Assembly (NCBI GenBank): GCA_934095825.1
Contig: CAKOKQ010000002.1
Span: 92,127-156,126, forward strand
Length of the DNA stretch: 64,000 nt
Reading direction: 5' to 3'
Source of the DNA: an uncultured Bacilli bacterium
Lineage (GTDB): Bacteria > Bacillota_I > Bacilli_A > RF39 > UBA660
This document shows, one piece after another, positions 35,302-43,682 of this stretch; the first letter of the stretch is position 1, and every line of letters begins with the position of its first letter. The translations under genes were made by a program, and so were the position numbers. A model generated the notes under the pieces. The model was given only the letters and a program-made list of their open reading frames with translations, was not told the origin of the DNA and ran no database searches.

Positions 35302-36333
35302 TTAATTTAAGTTAATTTTATTAGGGATAATATAAGTAGCAGGTGTCGATTTTAAAACAGGATATTTAGAGTAATTGCCAATTGGTATTAGCCTGAAAGT
35401 TGTCGTGTTGCAATCAAAATTTTTGCTAAATTTATCAACTAAGATATCACCATAAGTGTTTCTAATATTTTCTTTATTTCTAGTTATATAATAAAGAGCA
35501 GTATTATTTATTGTGCTATTTTCTATAATTGTATTTAATCGGATAATTTTGTTCATGTTATCAGCATTATCAATAATTAAATTATAATTTTTTAAACTTA
35601 GACCAATTTCGTCAATAATAGCATTAGTAATTCCTGTATAATCCTCATTATCAAAGATGAATAGGGCATAGGGTTCTTTTAAAGTATCTAATTTAATATC
35701 ATTTGCACACAGTAATTTCAAAATACTTTCGCTGCCAATATACAAACATAATCTTTCCTTAATAGTAGCCATGATACCTCCTCTGGTATCTATTGGAGCT
35801 AGAACCGTTCCGGATAGATAAGAGTAAATGCTATTAGTTACGGATAAATTTTCTAAATAATTTTTAAGTTTATCAAAGCTTTTTTTCTCATATTCCATCA
35901 TTAAGACATAAATACTACCGAGGTTAATAACTTCTTCGTTACCATTTGCAAACAAAAGGAGGGTAAGGCCAACTAAGTAATTGGCAGCCGAATTAATCCA
36001 GAAACTATCTTCATGAGATTCTTTATTAAATAAAATCTCTTTATAAATCGAATTAAGCATTCTTAAACTTAAATCTTTTTTTCCTTCCTTGTATAACTTA
36101 TATGGTAACCAGAGAATATTAAAACCATCGCTCTTTTCGGGTTCATTTAAATTAATAACTAAATTTTTATAACCATTATTTTCTAAAATGCTGCCAAAGG
36201 TATGGAAATATTCCTCCTTGCTATCAATAATTATTAAATTTTCTTTTTTATCTATTAGTTTTTTAATCTCATTAAACATATAACCAGTCGTTTTGCCCGA
36301 GCCACTTTTACCAACTATTAATGTATTATTCAT
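35302..36333 (-). CDS. Orphan VirD4/TraG-like ATPase
   Basis: The 343-aa product has a Walker A GKSGSGKTT at residues about 8-16, LIIIDSKEEYF near residue 35 (the VirD4/TraG DPKGE equivalent) and LNEPEKSDGFNILWLP, the usual segment after it. Coupling ATPases of this type deliver DNA or protein to type IV secretion channels; this one lacks the N-terminal membrane segments, and no relaxase or channel genes are present in the window. It is the last gene of a three-gene minus-strand operon after merR, 3 bases downstream. Function unknown. Confidence 0.75.
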   Translation of the reverse strand: MNNTLIVGKSGSGKTTGYMFNEIKKLIDKKENLIIIDSKEEYFHTFGSILENNGYKNLVINLNEPEKSDGFNILWLPYKLYKEGKKDLSLRMLNSIYKEILFNKESHEDSFWINSAANYLVGLTLLLFANGNEEVINLGSIYVLMMEYEKKSFDKLKNYLENLSVTNSIYSYLSGTVLAPIDTRGGIMATIKERLCLYIGSESILKLLCANDIKLDTLKEPYALFIFDNEDYTGITNAIIDEIGLSLKNYNLIIDNADNMNKIIRLNTIIENSTINNTALYYITRNKENIRNTYGDILVDKFSKNFDCNTTTFRLIPIGNYSKYPVLKSTPATYIIPNKINLN

Positions 36334-36336
36334 TTT

Positions 36337-36723
36337 TTACCTCAATCTTTCTAATCTCTTTATCTCTTCTTTAACTTCACCGTTAATAACAATGTGATTG
36401 TTTTTAATCTTACTGCGCAGATAATCGAGTTTTCTAATTTTATTTTCTAAATTTTCTTGCTCAAGCATTAATTCTTCTTTTTTCTTTTGCATTAATGCCT
36501 CAGTATAATTATTTTTATTTTTCTTTATTTCCTCTAAACTAAAGCCAACTTCTTTTAAACTCAAAATTACTTCTAAATCATTAATCTGTTTTTCACTGTA
36601 ATACCGATAGCCGCTAAATAAGTCAATTTCTTGTGGCTTAAACAGATTGATTTCGTCATAATATCTTAAAGTTTTGACTGGGACATTTACTAGTTTAGAA
36701 AATTCACCAATTTTATATAACAT
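36337..36723 (-). CDS. MerR-family transcriptional regulator
   Basis: The 128-aa product begins with the MerR winged helix-turn-helix (YKIGEFSKLVNVPVKTLRYYDEINLFKP, FSGYRYYSEKQINDLEVI) followed by a long coiled coil (about residues 80-125). It has no clear effector-binding domain, so the signal cannot be told. MerR regulators twist promoters with overlong spacers. Such a promoter, with a palindrome in a 19-base spacer, lies upstream of this operon. The product probably controls its own operon. Confidence 0.9.
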   Translation of the reverse strand: MLYKIGEFSKLVNVPVKTLRYYDEINLFKPQEIDLFSGYRYYSEKQINDLEVILSLKEVGFSLEEIKKNKNNYTEALMQKKKEELMLEQENLENKIRKLDYLRSKIKNNHIVINGEVKEEIKRLERLR

Positions 36724-36734
36724 ATTTGCCTTTA

Positions 36735-37007
36735 TTATTGAAATACTCCTAATATCAATCCTAAAATAACAAGAATTAATAAAAGTAGAAAATACATTTC
36801 AACAGGAATACCATTATCGTAAGATTTACCATCACTTATGATACTATTAACTTTGTCGTTACTTCTTTTTTCATCTTTTTTATAATTAGAGCAACCTTGA
36901 CAAGAACCGCATACATATTCTTTTAAGTATTCACAATAATATTCTTTGCCACCGCCGTTCCCTTCTTTATAATATTTTTCTTTTAAAAAAGCACATTGCC
37001 CACACAT
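36735..37007 (-). CDS. Small Cys-rich protein with C-terminal membrane anchor
   Basis: The 90-aa product has six cysteines in its first 40 residues (Cys2, Cys5, Cys25, Cys33, Cys36, Cys39), arranged like a zinc-binding or redox module, then a polar linker and one C-terminal hydrophobic helix (MYFLLLLILVILGLILGVF). It is the first gene of the MerR/VirD4-like operon. I recognise no family. The ribosome-binding site is AAAGGGGAAG. Confidence 0.7.
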   Translation of the reverse strand: MCGQCAFLKEKYYKEGNGGGKEYYCEYLKEYVCGSCQGCSNYKKDEKRSNDKVNSIISDGKSYDNGIPVEMYFLLLLILVILGLILGVFQ

Positions 37008-37030
37008 GAAAACTTCCCCTTTCGGGTACT

Positions 37031-37061
37031 AAGTTATCATTCCAGTTAACTGGAGAGTCAA
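37031..37061 (-). promoter_or_regulatory. MerR-type promoter with operator palindrome
   Basis: On the minus strand: TTGACT (37056-37061 in plus coordinates), then 19 bases, then TAACTT (37031-37036). The spacer contains the perfect 14-base palindrome TCCAGTTAACTGGA (37041-37054). A palindrome in a 19-base spacer is the standard layout of MerR-activated promoters. It lies directly upstream of the Cys-rich gene. Confidence 0.75.
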
Positions 37062-37131
37062 TGACTTTTTGAAAAAATATTTAAATTAAATTAAAATCGT
37101 CAATTTTATAAATTCCGTAATAGAAGACCAT

Positions 37132-37503
37132 TTAAAAAGCATCTTTTAATAATTCATAAGCTTTTTCTTGACTGATTGTGCATGGTTTAATGTGAAAATT
37201 TGGTAGTAAGTGCATATGATAATGCTTTATAGCTTGACTAGTTCCAAAATTTACTCTCGTACTTAAAGCCTCCGCCTTAGCCTTATCCATTAAAACAGGA
37301 ATCAATCTTTTAGCAACCTCATTAATATGAAGCAAAGTCTCATCATCAATTTCATTTAAATCCGCTATATGCTTCTTAGGTATCAAAAGGGTATGACAAT
37401 CACTATCAGGATATAAATCTAAAATAGCAATAACTTTATCATCTTCATATATTTTTTTACAAGGTATTTCGCCTTTAATCATTTTACAAAATAAACATTC
37501 CAT
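37132..37503 (-). CDS. HIT family nucleotide hydrolase-like protein
   Basis: The 123-aa product is a histidine triad protein: CLFCKMIKGEIPCKKIYED at the start, LIPKKHIADLNEI in the middle and the active-site HYHMHLLP near residue 96. HIT proteins of this branch hydrolyse purine nucleotide derivatives; the substrate here is unknown. The start is preceded by a CGGAGGATAAGAT ribosome-binding stretch. Another possible function would be a Hit-like housekeeping role. Confidence 0.9.
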   Translation of the reverse strand: MECLFCKMIKGEIPCKKIYEDDKVIAILDLYPDSDCHTLLIPKKHIADLNEIDDETLLHINEVAKRLIPVLMDKAKAEALSTRVNFGTSQAIKHYHMHLLPNFHIKPCTISQEKAYELLKDAF

Positions 37504-37530
37504 ATCTTATCCTCCGATTTCATTATAGCA

Positions 37531-38715
37531 CTATTTCTGGTCTGTTGGCCAATATATTAATTTGGGTTTTAGAGTTAATTCGAAGCTTTTGTCATAGTTA
37601 GCATTTTCTTTATTAATTTCTTTAACAATCTCTTTATCATTTTTAATATCAGCATTTCCTAAACTGTATGTTCCAAGTAGAGTATCGGCATTTTCCTTTA
37701 ACCAGTCGTAGACGACCGATTTATCCTGAGAATAGTCCTGAAATTCACTATCACCATTAATTACTTTTTCAATATCGTGGATTAGAAATAACAAATTAGT
37801 TTGAACTAAGCCCTTTTGATGATAATAATTGTGAACTATTTCTAAAAGCTTATCACTGTTTTCCTTATTTTGATTTATAAGTTCATTTAAAAGATAGGCA
37901 TCAAGTAAACTTTGACGATTAGATCTTGTAAGTTTGCTGGGAATTTGCTGTACTATAAAGGCTTTTTCATAATCTTCGTTATATAAGACACTAACAATAT
38001 AAAGAACAGCAAAACCTTTCGAACCAATATAAACTTCATTAAAATTTTCTAATTTGACCTCTAAATTATTAACATCAGTAAATGAAAATCTAGCCTCATA
38101 AAAGATTCCTTTTAACTTAAAATAAACGATTAAATCTTGATTATTAAGAATAGCGTTACCAAATAATTCGAGGAGATTAGACCGATTTTGATAAAAATTT
38201 TCTGTTAATTTCCGTGCTAGTAGCCTAAAGAAATTACTATTAATTTTTACATTGCTAAAAGTCTTGGACGGGGTATCTAAAAGAGAGTAGATGTTTGCTT
38301 CTAAGGCACTAATACTTGATATATTTTGCAATTTTAAAATATTGTTAATGGAGCCAATTTTTTGATAACTTTCTTGGAGAAAACTTGTTACTGCTGCTGG
38401 TTTTAAGCCTAAATATTTTTGATCATAATATTTATCATCTATTGGTGTTACCTTATCTTTTAAAATGACTTTTTCTACTTCATAATTAATTGCACAATCA
38501 CTATATAAATTAGAATCAGTAGCAATGCAAATTTCAAAAGTTAAAATATAACTAATAAAATGTTTTAAATCAATTGGTTTATCATTTAAAAACAAATAGT
38601 ATTTTTCTTGAAAGAAAAATATATGAAAAAAATAGGTTTGATATTTATTAAAAACATCTAATTTCATACTTTGATTTTTACTTAAACATTGTTGTAATAA
38701 TTTATAGATGGTCAT
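37531..38715 (-). CDS. Unknown 394-aa protein
   Basis: The product has no signal peptide and no clear membrane segment. It has aromatic-rich, alternating hydrophobic stretches (YQTYFFHIFFFQEKYYLFLN near residue 25), then helical regions and an acidic C-terminal part. No catalytic motif is recognised. AAAAGGAG precedes its ATG. It lies between cotE and the HIT gene in the same direction; possible co-expression in the mother cell is only a guess. Confidence 0.6.
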   Translation of the reverse strand: MTIYKLLQQCLSKNQSMKLDVFNKYQTYFFHIFFFQEKYYLFLNDKPIDLKHFISYILTFEICIATDSNLYSDCAINYEVEKVILKDKVTPIDDKYYDQKYLGLKPAAVTSFLQESYQKIGSINNILKLQNISSISALEANIYSLLDTPSKTFSNVKINSNFFRLLARKLTENFYQNRSNLLELFGNAILNNQDLIVYFKLKGIFYEARFSFTDVNNLEVKLENFNEVYIGSKGFAVLYIVSVLYNEDYEKAFIVQQIPSKLTRSNRQSLLDAYLLNELINQNKENSDKLLEIVHNYYHQKGLVQTNLLFLIHDIEKVINGDSEFQDYSQDKSVVYDWLKENADTLLGTYSLGNADIKNDKEIVKEINKENANYDKSFELTLKPKLIYWPTDQK

Positions 38716-38853
38716 TAGTTCTCCTTTTAATTTATATATTATTGTACCATAATCTTATATTACCGCCTACAATAAATTAAAAATTTACGACAATTTATTA
38801 GACCTACTAATCTAAAATTATCAGATTAAAAAATATAAATAAATAGAGAGTAA

Positions 38854-38880
38854 TAAAAAAACAGTTGGCATTACACCAAA
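38854..38880 (-). terminator. Weak terminator after cotE
   Basis: On the minus strand TTGG and CCAA form a short stem followed by CTG and a run of T. Confidence 0.4.
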
Positions 38881-38882
38881 TG

Positions 38883-39395
38883 TTATTTCAAATAATTTGT
38901 ATCAACTTTGTCTACAGTTTGGATGGTGTCCTCATCATCAGTAAGTTCAATATAATCATCATCTAACTCTTCAACGGGAACTTTTATTTTTGTATCGCCA
39001 ACAATTTCAATTCCTAATTCCTTCGTAATATTTAAATTAACAATGCCATCTTTGATACTAACATCACTAACGGTTGGTTGTTGAATACTTTTAACGATAA
39101 CTTCATTTGAGCCGCTAGCCTCATCGACATTCATTTTCATAGTATCCGTATAACTAAACTTTTGAGTACTAACAGCGGTTTTACTGTCATTATCATAAGA
39201 ATACCAGACATTAACATCAAAATTACCATTAACCAAAACTTTATTTCCTAAATTGGTGCCATTAAAAGTATGATTAATAACCCAGCAACCTAAAATTGTA
39301 TTTGGCGTTTCCTCAGTTTGTAGTGTATAATTATTGGTACTATTTTTCTTTCCCTTAGCAATAATTGCTTTGGTAACAATTTCTTTATAATTCAT
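38883..39395 (-). CDS. cotE: Outer spore coat morphogenetic protein CotE
   Basis: The 170-aa product matches CotE of Bacillus along its length: YKEIVTKAIIAKGKK at the start, ILGCWVINHTFNGTNLG, GNFDVNVWYSYDNDSKTAVST, SNEVIVKSIQQPTVSDV, IEIVGDTKIKVPVEE, then an acidic tail. CotE directs assembly of the outer coat around the forespore. It shows that the lineage forms spores. The gene has a GAAGGGTG ribosome-binding site and a sigma-E-like promoter. In Bacillus it lies next to mutS-mutL; here it does not. Confidence 0.9.
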   Translation of the reverse strand: MNYKEIVTKAIIAKGKKNSTNNYTLQTEETPNTILGCWVINHTFNGTNLGNKVLVNGNFDVNVWYSYDNDSKTAVSTQKFSYTDTMKMNVDEASGSNEVIVKSIQQPTVSDVSIKDGIVNLNITKELGIEIVGDTKIKVPVEELDDDYIELTDDEDTIQTVDKVDTNYLK

Positions 39396-39417
39396 AATAT
39401 ATTCACCCTTCTAAAAT

Positions 39418-39445
39418 AATTTATGCAGGAGTTTTTGATTAATGA
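39418..39445 (-). promoter_or_regulatory. Candidate sigma-E promoter of cotE
   Basis: On the minus strand TCATTAA (39439-39445 in plus coordinates) and CATAAATT (39418-39425) are 13 bases apart, close to the sigma-E consensus (KMATATW and CATACAxT). The start point would fall at the edge of the Shine-Dalgarno, which makes the call tentative. Confidence 0.45.
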
Positions 39446-39599
39446 CCAATTAGGGGCAATTTAGCTTCTAATTATCATGATAATTTAATGTTTTTTAAAG
39501 ACAAATAACCATTTTATCATCTTTATAATAAAAAAGTGCAAGTAGTAGAAAGATGTATCTTTAAATCCAATTTAGTCTTGGACTAGTCTCAATCTGATA

Positions 39600-39629
39600 T
39601 TGACAAGACTTGCATTAATCATTTATACT
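39600..39629 (+). promoter_or_regulatory. Sigma-A promoter of the first TPR gene
   Basis: TTGACA (39600-39605) and TATACT (39624-39629), 18 bases apart. Confidence 0.6.
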
Positions 39630-39658
39630 ATAGTTTCTGACTGAAATGGGGACTTAAA

Positions 39659-41083
39659 ATGACAGAAAAATATAGCACAACTTTAAAACAAGCAATTGAA
39701 TTATATAATAAGAAAAAATACATTGAAGCCAAATTAGAATTTTTAAAAGTAGCAAAAGAAGAGAGTAGTGATTTTTTAGTTACAGAGGCTATTCTTTATT
39801 TAGGTAAGATTGCCCTTAGAGGTGAGGCTGAATTGTTTTTTGATGCTAAAAACTATTTAGATTATGTTATTATGAGTGGTAATTCTAGACAAAAAGAGCA
39901 AGCTTATTTTGAACTAGCTAATAAATATCGTCTATTAGAAAATAATGAAGAGTCTATAAACTACTATCAAAAATGTTTAAAACTATTTCCTGAAGATACA
40001 TATTGTTTGATGAATTTGGCCAGTCTATATTTAAAATTAGAAAAGCTTAAAGAAGCTGAACAAACTTATTATAAATTAATAAAAGCTAGTGAAAATGCTA
40101 GAGTACCATCGAAAAAAGTTATTGGTATTAACACAGCTTATATTGGTCTTGCTAAAATAAATTTACGCAAAGGCGATATTAAAATGTTTTTGGCCTTTTT
40201 AAATAAAGTAGAAATTGTAACGGAAAAAGACGCTGAATTAGTTGATGATATTCAGGCTGATTTAATGTTTTATTATGAAAAATATCCCGAAGCTATTGCT
40301 AAATATCAAAGAAGTTTAAAAAGTAAATCTTTTTATATAAGAGAATATACCAAAGAAAAAGTAGCCGTTTTACAAGCTCTAAATGGTAATCATAAAGAAA
40401 GTAAATATATTTTAGAAAGAAATTATCCAGACAAACCTCTAACAAAAGGGGGAAGCGTTGCCTTAGCAAATATTTTTTTTCAAGAAGGCAATTACCCAAG
40501 AGCTTATGGTCTTTATCTAAGCCTTGGCTATGATAATCCCAAGTATTTTATTGATGCTTTAAAATGCGCTATGCACTTTAAAGAACAATTAGCTATAAAA
40601 GTTATCAATCTTTTACTTTTAACAGATGTTAAAACGGCTAAATATATGCCTTATTTGATTTATTTAAGCAAAAAGTATAACATTGCTTTTATCGATGCCA
40701 ATTACACAGCTATCTCTTCCTTAGCAGAGGAATTTCTGGAACATGATGAAAAAAGAGTAACCGATAACGCTACTTATAATAATCAATTAAATTACCGTGA
40801 AGGTTATACTTGGGATTATATTTTTAATGGCATTATTAAAAGTAGTTTAGAAAATAGGAAAAATAATCCACATGTTACTTTTATACCTGATATTATTTAT
40901 GATACTTATATTATTCATGTTCCTTTTGTAGCTTGGAACTATCGTGATTATATTGTTGTTAAAACTTTTAAAAGTACGACTACACCAATAGAAGTTGTTA
41001 TGAAAAGTAAAAATGAACTAGACCAAGAGTCATTAGTGGCAACATTAAAAAGTGATTATAATGTTCGTAAATTGTTTAGATAA
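39659..41083 (+). CDS. TPR-repeat protein, twin 1
   Basis: The 474-aa product is built of about ten tetratricopeptide-like helical pairs (KQAIELYNKKKYIEAKLEF, ESINYYQKCLKLFPEDTYCL, EAEQTYYKLIKASE) followed by a C-terminal domain of mixed strands ending in VRKLFR. No signal peptide or membrane segment. TPR proteins act as scaffolds; no partner is known. The next gene encodes a paralogue with the same plan and a matching C-terminus (IRSLFR). Confidence 0.75.
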   Translation: MTEKYSTTLKQAIELYNKKKYIEAKLEFLKVAKEESSDFLVTEAILYLGKIALRGEAELFFDAKNYLDYVIMSGNSRQKEQAYFELANKYRLLENNEESINYYQKCLKLFPEDTYCLMNLASLYLKLEKLKEAEQTYYKLIKASENARVPSKKVIGINTAYIGLAKINLRKGDIKMFLAFLNKVEIVTEKDAELVDDIQADLMFYYEKYPEAIAKYQRSLKSKSFYIREYTKEKVAVLQALNGNHKESKYILERNYPDKPLTKGGSVALANIFFQEGNYPRAYGLYLSLGYDNPKYFIDALKCAMHFKEQLAIKVINLLLLTDVKTAKYMPYLIYLSKKYNIAFIDANYTAISSLAEEFLEHDEKRVTDNATYNNQLNYREGYTWDYIFNGIIKSSLENRKNNPHVTFIPDIIYDTYIIHVPFVAWNYRDYIVVKTFKSTTTPIEVVMKSKNELDQESLVATLKSDYNVRKLFR

Positions 41084-41147
41084 TATAACTCTTCAACTAA
41101 CTAAATGCTTAAATAACTAGAAATCAATAAGAAGAAACTAAAAAAAG

Positions 41148-41191
41148 AAAGGAAAGTTAATCAGTTTTTTAAATCCTGATTACACAAAGCA
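41148..41191 (+). promoter_or_regulatory. Shine-Dalgarno separated from the start by a hairpin (TPR twin 2)
   Basis: GGAAAG (41151-41156) is 36 bases before the ATG. Between them TAATCAG (41158-41164) pairs with CTGATTA (41176-41182). The hairpin leaves 9 bases (41183-41191) before the ATG at 41192. An in-frame TGA at 41177-41179 excludes an upstream start. Folding would bring the site to normal distance. Confidence 0.5.
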
Positions 41192-42601
41192 ATGAATAAT
41201 AATGATTTAAAATTAGCTAAAAATTTATATCAAGCTAAAGACTTAGTAAAAGCAGAAACTTTATTTCAAAAAGTTTATCAAGTAGGAACTTTACCCGAAC
41301 AAGTGGAAGCTGCTTTCTTTTTAGAAAAAATTTATGGTATTTTTCGTAGTGAGTTTTCCAAAATAAAGCCTTATTTTGATTTTGTTATTAAATATGGTGA
41401 TGATAATTTTAAAGGGCAAGCTTATATGGAACTAGGATTTTATTATCGTAATCAAAAAAATTATGTTAAGATGTTTAACTTTTATCAAGAAGCCTTAAAA
41501 TATATTCCTAATGATCTTAGGTTGTTAACCGAAGTTGCTAATTACTACTTGAGTAAAAATGAGGCAGAGTCTCAAGAGTTGGCTCAACATTACTTTAAAA
41601 AGATTTTAGCAATAAATGTTTTCCAAAAAGATGAATATAAACATCTTCGAAATCAAAATATGGCTTATATTGGTCTTGTTAAATCATATACTAAACAAAG
41701 AAAAATTGTAGATGCAAAAGAGACTTTAAATTTAGTAGTAGTACAAAATGTCAAAGATAAAGAAGAAATTAATAAATGTTTCGGCAATCTTGCTGTTATG
41801 GAAGAAAAATATGCCGTGGCGTTAAGCTTTTTTCAAAATAATCTTAAAAGTCATAATCAAAGGGTAGTTGATGAGGCAGCCGAAAAAATTGGTCTTGTTA
41901 GTGCTTTAATGAAAGATTATGATAAGGCTCAAATTGCTTTAGAACCCTTTGCAAATATGCCAAATGGCCGTGGTAATTATGCTAACCTTGTCTTAGGAAA
42001 AATATACTTTTATAAAAAAGAGTATCAAAAATCATGCGAAGCTTACATGAGGGCCAGTAAAGTATTCAGCTTTTGTTTATTTTACGCTTTAAAAAGTGCC
42101 ATGTTTTATGATGAAAATAAAGCTATTAAAATAGGAAATATTATTTGTAGTAATAAGAGATTATTAATTAAGTATCGGGCTTATCTTTTGTATTTAAGTA
42201 AAAAGTATAATATTTTCTTTCCTGATTTAAGCTATAAAAATTTAAATGACAGGGAAGAAGAAATAATCGAGCATGATATGCTAGCTATTTATAGTAGTGC
42301 TGCAAGAGTATGTAGTCTTGATTATAATCTTGCTATAGAGCCTTTTGGCATTTATGAACAAAATTTAGATGAACAGATTTTAAATCTTGAACCCAACTTA
42401 CATGGTGGTTATTACGATTCTTACTTTTTAAAACCTCAAAATATTTTAGAATTAGAAAATATGTATTTTGTAGTAAGTACTTTGAAAGATACTAAAACTA
42501 TTATTGAAATAAAAATCATTCCTAAAGAAAAATTAAATGCTTTAAATAATAACAATATTTTTGCTAACCAAATGCCTATAATAAGAAGTTTATTTAGATA
42601 A
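41192..42601 (+). CDS. TPR-repeat protein, twin 2
   Basis: The 469-aa paralogue of the upstream gene has the same helical-repeat plan (LAKNLYQAKDLVKAETLFQ, KMFNFYQEALKYIPNDLRL) and a related C-terminal domain. It ends IRSLFR, like VRKLFR in the twin. The start codon is set by an upstream in-frame stop; its Shine-Dalgarno is unusually far away, behind a hairpin. A strong bidirectional terminator follows. Confidence 0.75.
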   Translation: MNNNDLKLAKNLYQAKDLVKAETLFQKVYQVGTLPEQVEAAFFLEKIYGIFRSEFSKIKPYFDFVIKYGDDNFKGQAYMELGFYYRNQKNYVKMFNFYQEALKYIPNDLRLLTEVANYYLSKNEAESQELAQHYFKKILAINVFQKDEYKHLRNQNMAYIGLVKSYTKQRKIVDAKETLNLVVVQNVKDKEEINKCFGNLAVMEEKYAVALSFFQNNLKSHNQRVVDEAAEKIGLVSALMKDYDKAQIALEPFANMPNGRGNYANLVLGKIYFYKKEYQKSCEAYMRASKVFSFCLFYALKSAMFYDENKAIKIGNIICSNKRLLIKYRAYLLYLSKKYNIFFPDLSYKNLNDREEEIIEHDMLAIYSSAARVCSLDYNLAIEPFGIYEQNLDEQILNLEPNLHGGYYDSYFLKPQNILELENMYFVVSTLKDTKTIIEIKIIPKEKLNALNNNNIFANQMPIIRSLFR

Positions 42602-42646
42602 AAAAAGTATCACATTTATATCAAGATTATTGATGTGATACTTTTT
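42601..42646. terminator. Bidirectional terminator between TPR twin 2 and rnhC
   Basis: AAAAAGTATCACAT (42602-42615) pairs with ATGTGATACTTTTT (42633-42646); A and T runs on the two sides. Confidence 0.85.
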
Positions 42647-42650
42647 ACTT

Positions 42651-43592
42651 TTAAAGATTTTTTATTTTTTCAGTATTTTTAAAATTCCATTTAACATAAT
42701 GTTTAAGATAATCCTCACCCTTAGAATCAAGAATTTTTTTAGCTAGTAAATCCACTTTATCACTTGCGCCCAAGATAACTGGGGTTCCAATTTCCAAACT
42801 TATTTTTTTCATTTCTTTTAAGAATACATAGCGACTGATAATTGAGGCACAAGCAACGGATAACACTTGATCTTCGGCTTTTGTCATAAAAGTAACATTA
42901 TTAATTTTTTCTTTAGCGTCGCTTATATGTTCATAAAATTTTTTGGGATAAACAAATTGGTCAATAACAATAGCTTGATAATCAAAAGTATCCTTTTTAA
43001 GTAAAGAAACTAAGACTTTATTATGCAAAATAGCTTTGATTTTATTCATGTTACGATTCTCTAAAGGTAATTTATTATAAGAATCGTTATCTAAAATATA
43101 AGTAACATATGGTATTTTTTTGATAATCGCTGGAGCAATTTCGATGATTTTTTCATCTGTGATTTTTTTACTATCGCGAACACCTAAATCCATTAAAAAG
43201 CCAATATTTTCTTTCGAAACATAAGTAGCGCTGACTACAATTGGCCCAAAATAATCACCTGTTCCAACCTCATCACTACCAATTGTTGCCATGTTGTGGT
43301 ATTTACTATAAGTTACGGGTTCTTTTTTATTATTTGAAGTCTTTTTTTCTTTACCAGTAACATCGATATAACGATTATTTTTAATGCGTTCTTGTTCTAT
43401 CCAAAGTGAGGATTCGATATCAGCTGATAAACCTTGAAACATAATTTTGCCGGATTCGTATAAAGTAATAGTTGTATCATAATTTTTAACTTGAAAAATT
43501 GCATAAGGTGGCGTTTTTAAAGGCATATATTTTTCATAATATTTAATAACCATATTTTTAAGGTTATCACTAATTTTAAAGACAATAGTCAT
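42651..43592 (-). CDS. rnhC: Ribonuclease HIII
   Basis: The 313-aa product has the RNase HIII catalytic motif GSDEVGTGDYFGP near residue 105 and an N-terminal substrate-binding domain (YAIFQVKNYDTTITLY). It cuts RNA in RNA/DNA hybrids. I use ATG 43592 preceded by GGGAGTGAT; the longer frame (43622) has no site. It is divergent from cvpA, as expected for the Bacillus rnhC-zapA-cvpA region without zapA. Confidence 0.93.
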   Translation of the reverse strand: MTIVFKISDNLKNMVIKYYEKYMPLKTPPYAIFQVKNYDTTITLYESGKIMFQGLSADIESSLWIEQERIKNNRYIDVTGKEKKTSNNKKEPVTYSKYHNMATIGSDEVGTGDYFGPIVVSATYVSKENIGFLMDLGVRDSKKITDEKIIEIAPAIIKKIPYVTYILDNDSYNKLPLENRNMNKIKAILHNKVLVSLLKKDTFDYQAIVIDQFVYPKKFYEHISDAKEKINNVTFMTKAEDQVLSVACASIISRYVFLKEMKKISLEIGTPVILGASDKVDLLAKKILDSKGEDYLKHYVKWNFKNTEKIKNL

Positions 43593-43682
43593 AAGTATCA
43601 CTCCCATAAAAAATTTTAACATATTTGACTTTCTTTTTCAAATTAATTAGTATATACTTAAAGTAGAGGAGTTGATTTATTT

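Noticed and set aside
35302..36333. VirD4-like gene as evidence for a conjugative element here
   Set aside because: No relaxase, channel or transfer gene is in the neighbourhood, and the gene sits in a MerR-controlled operon instead.
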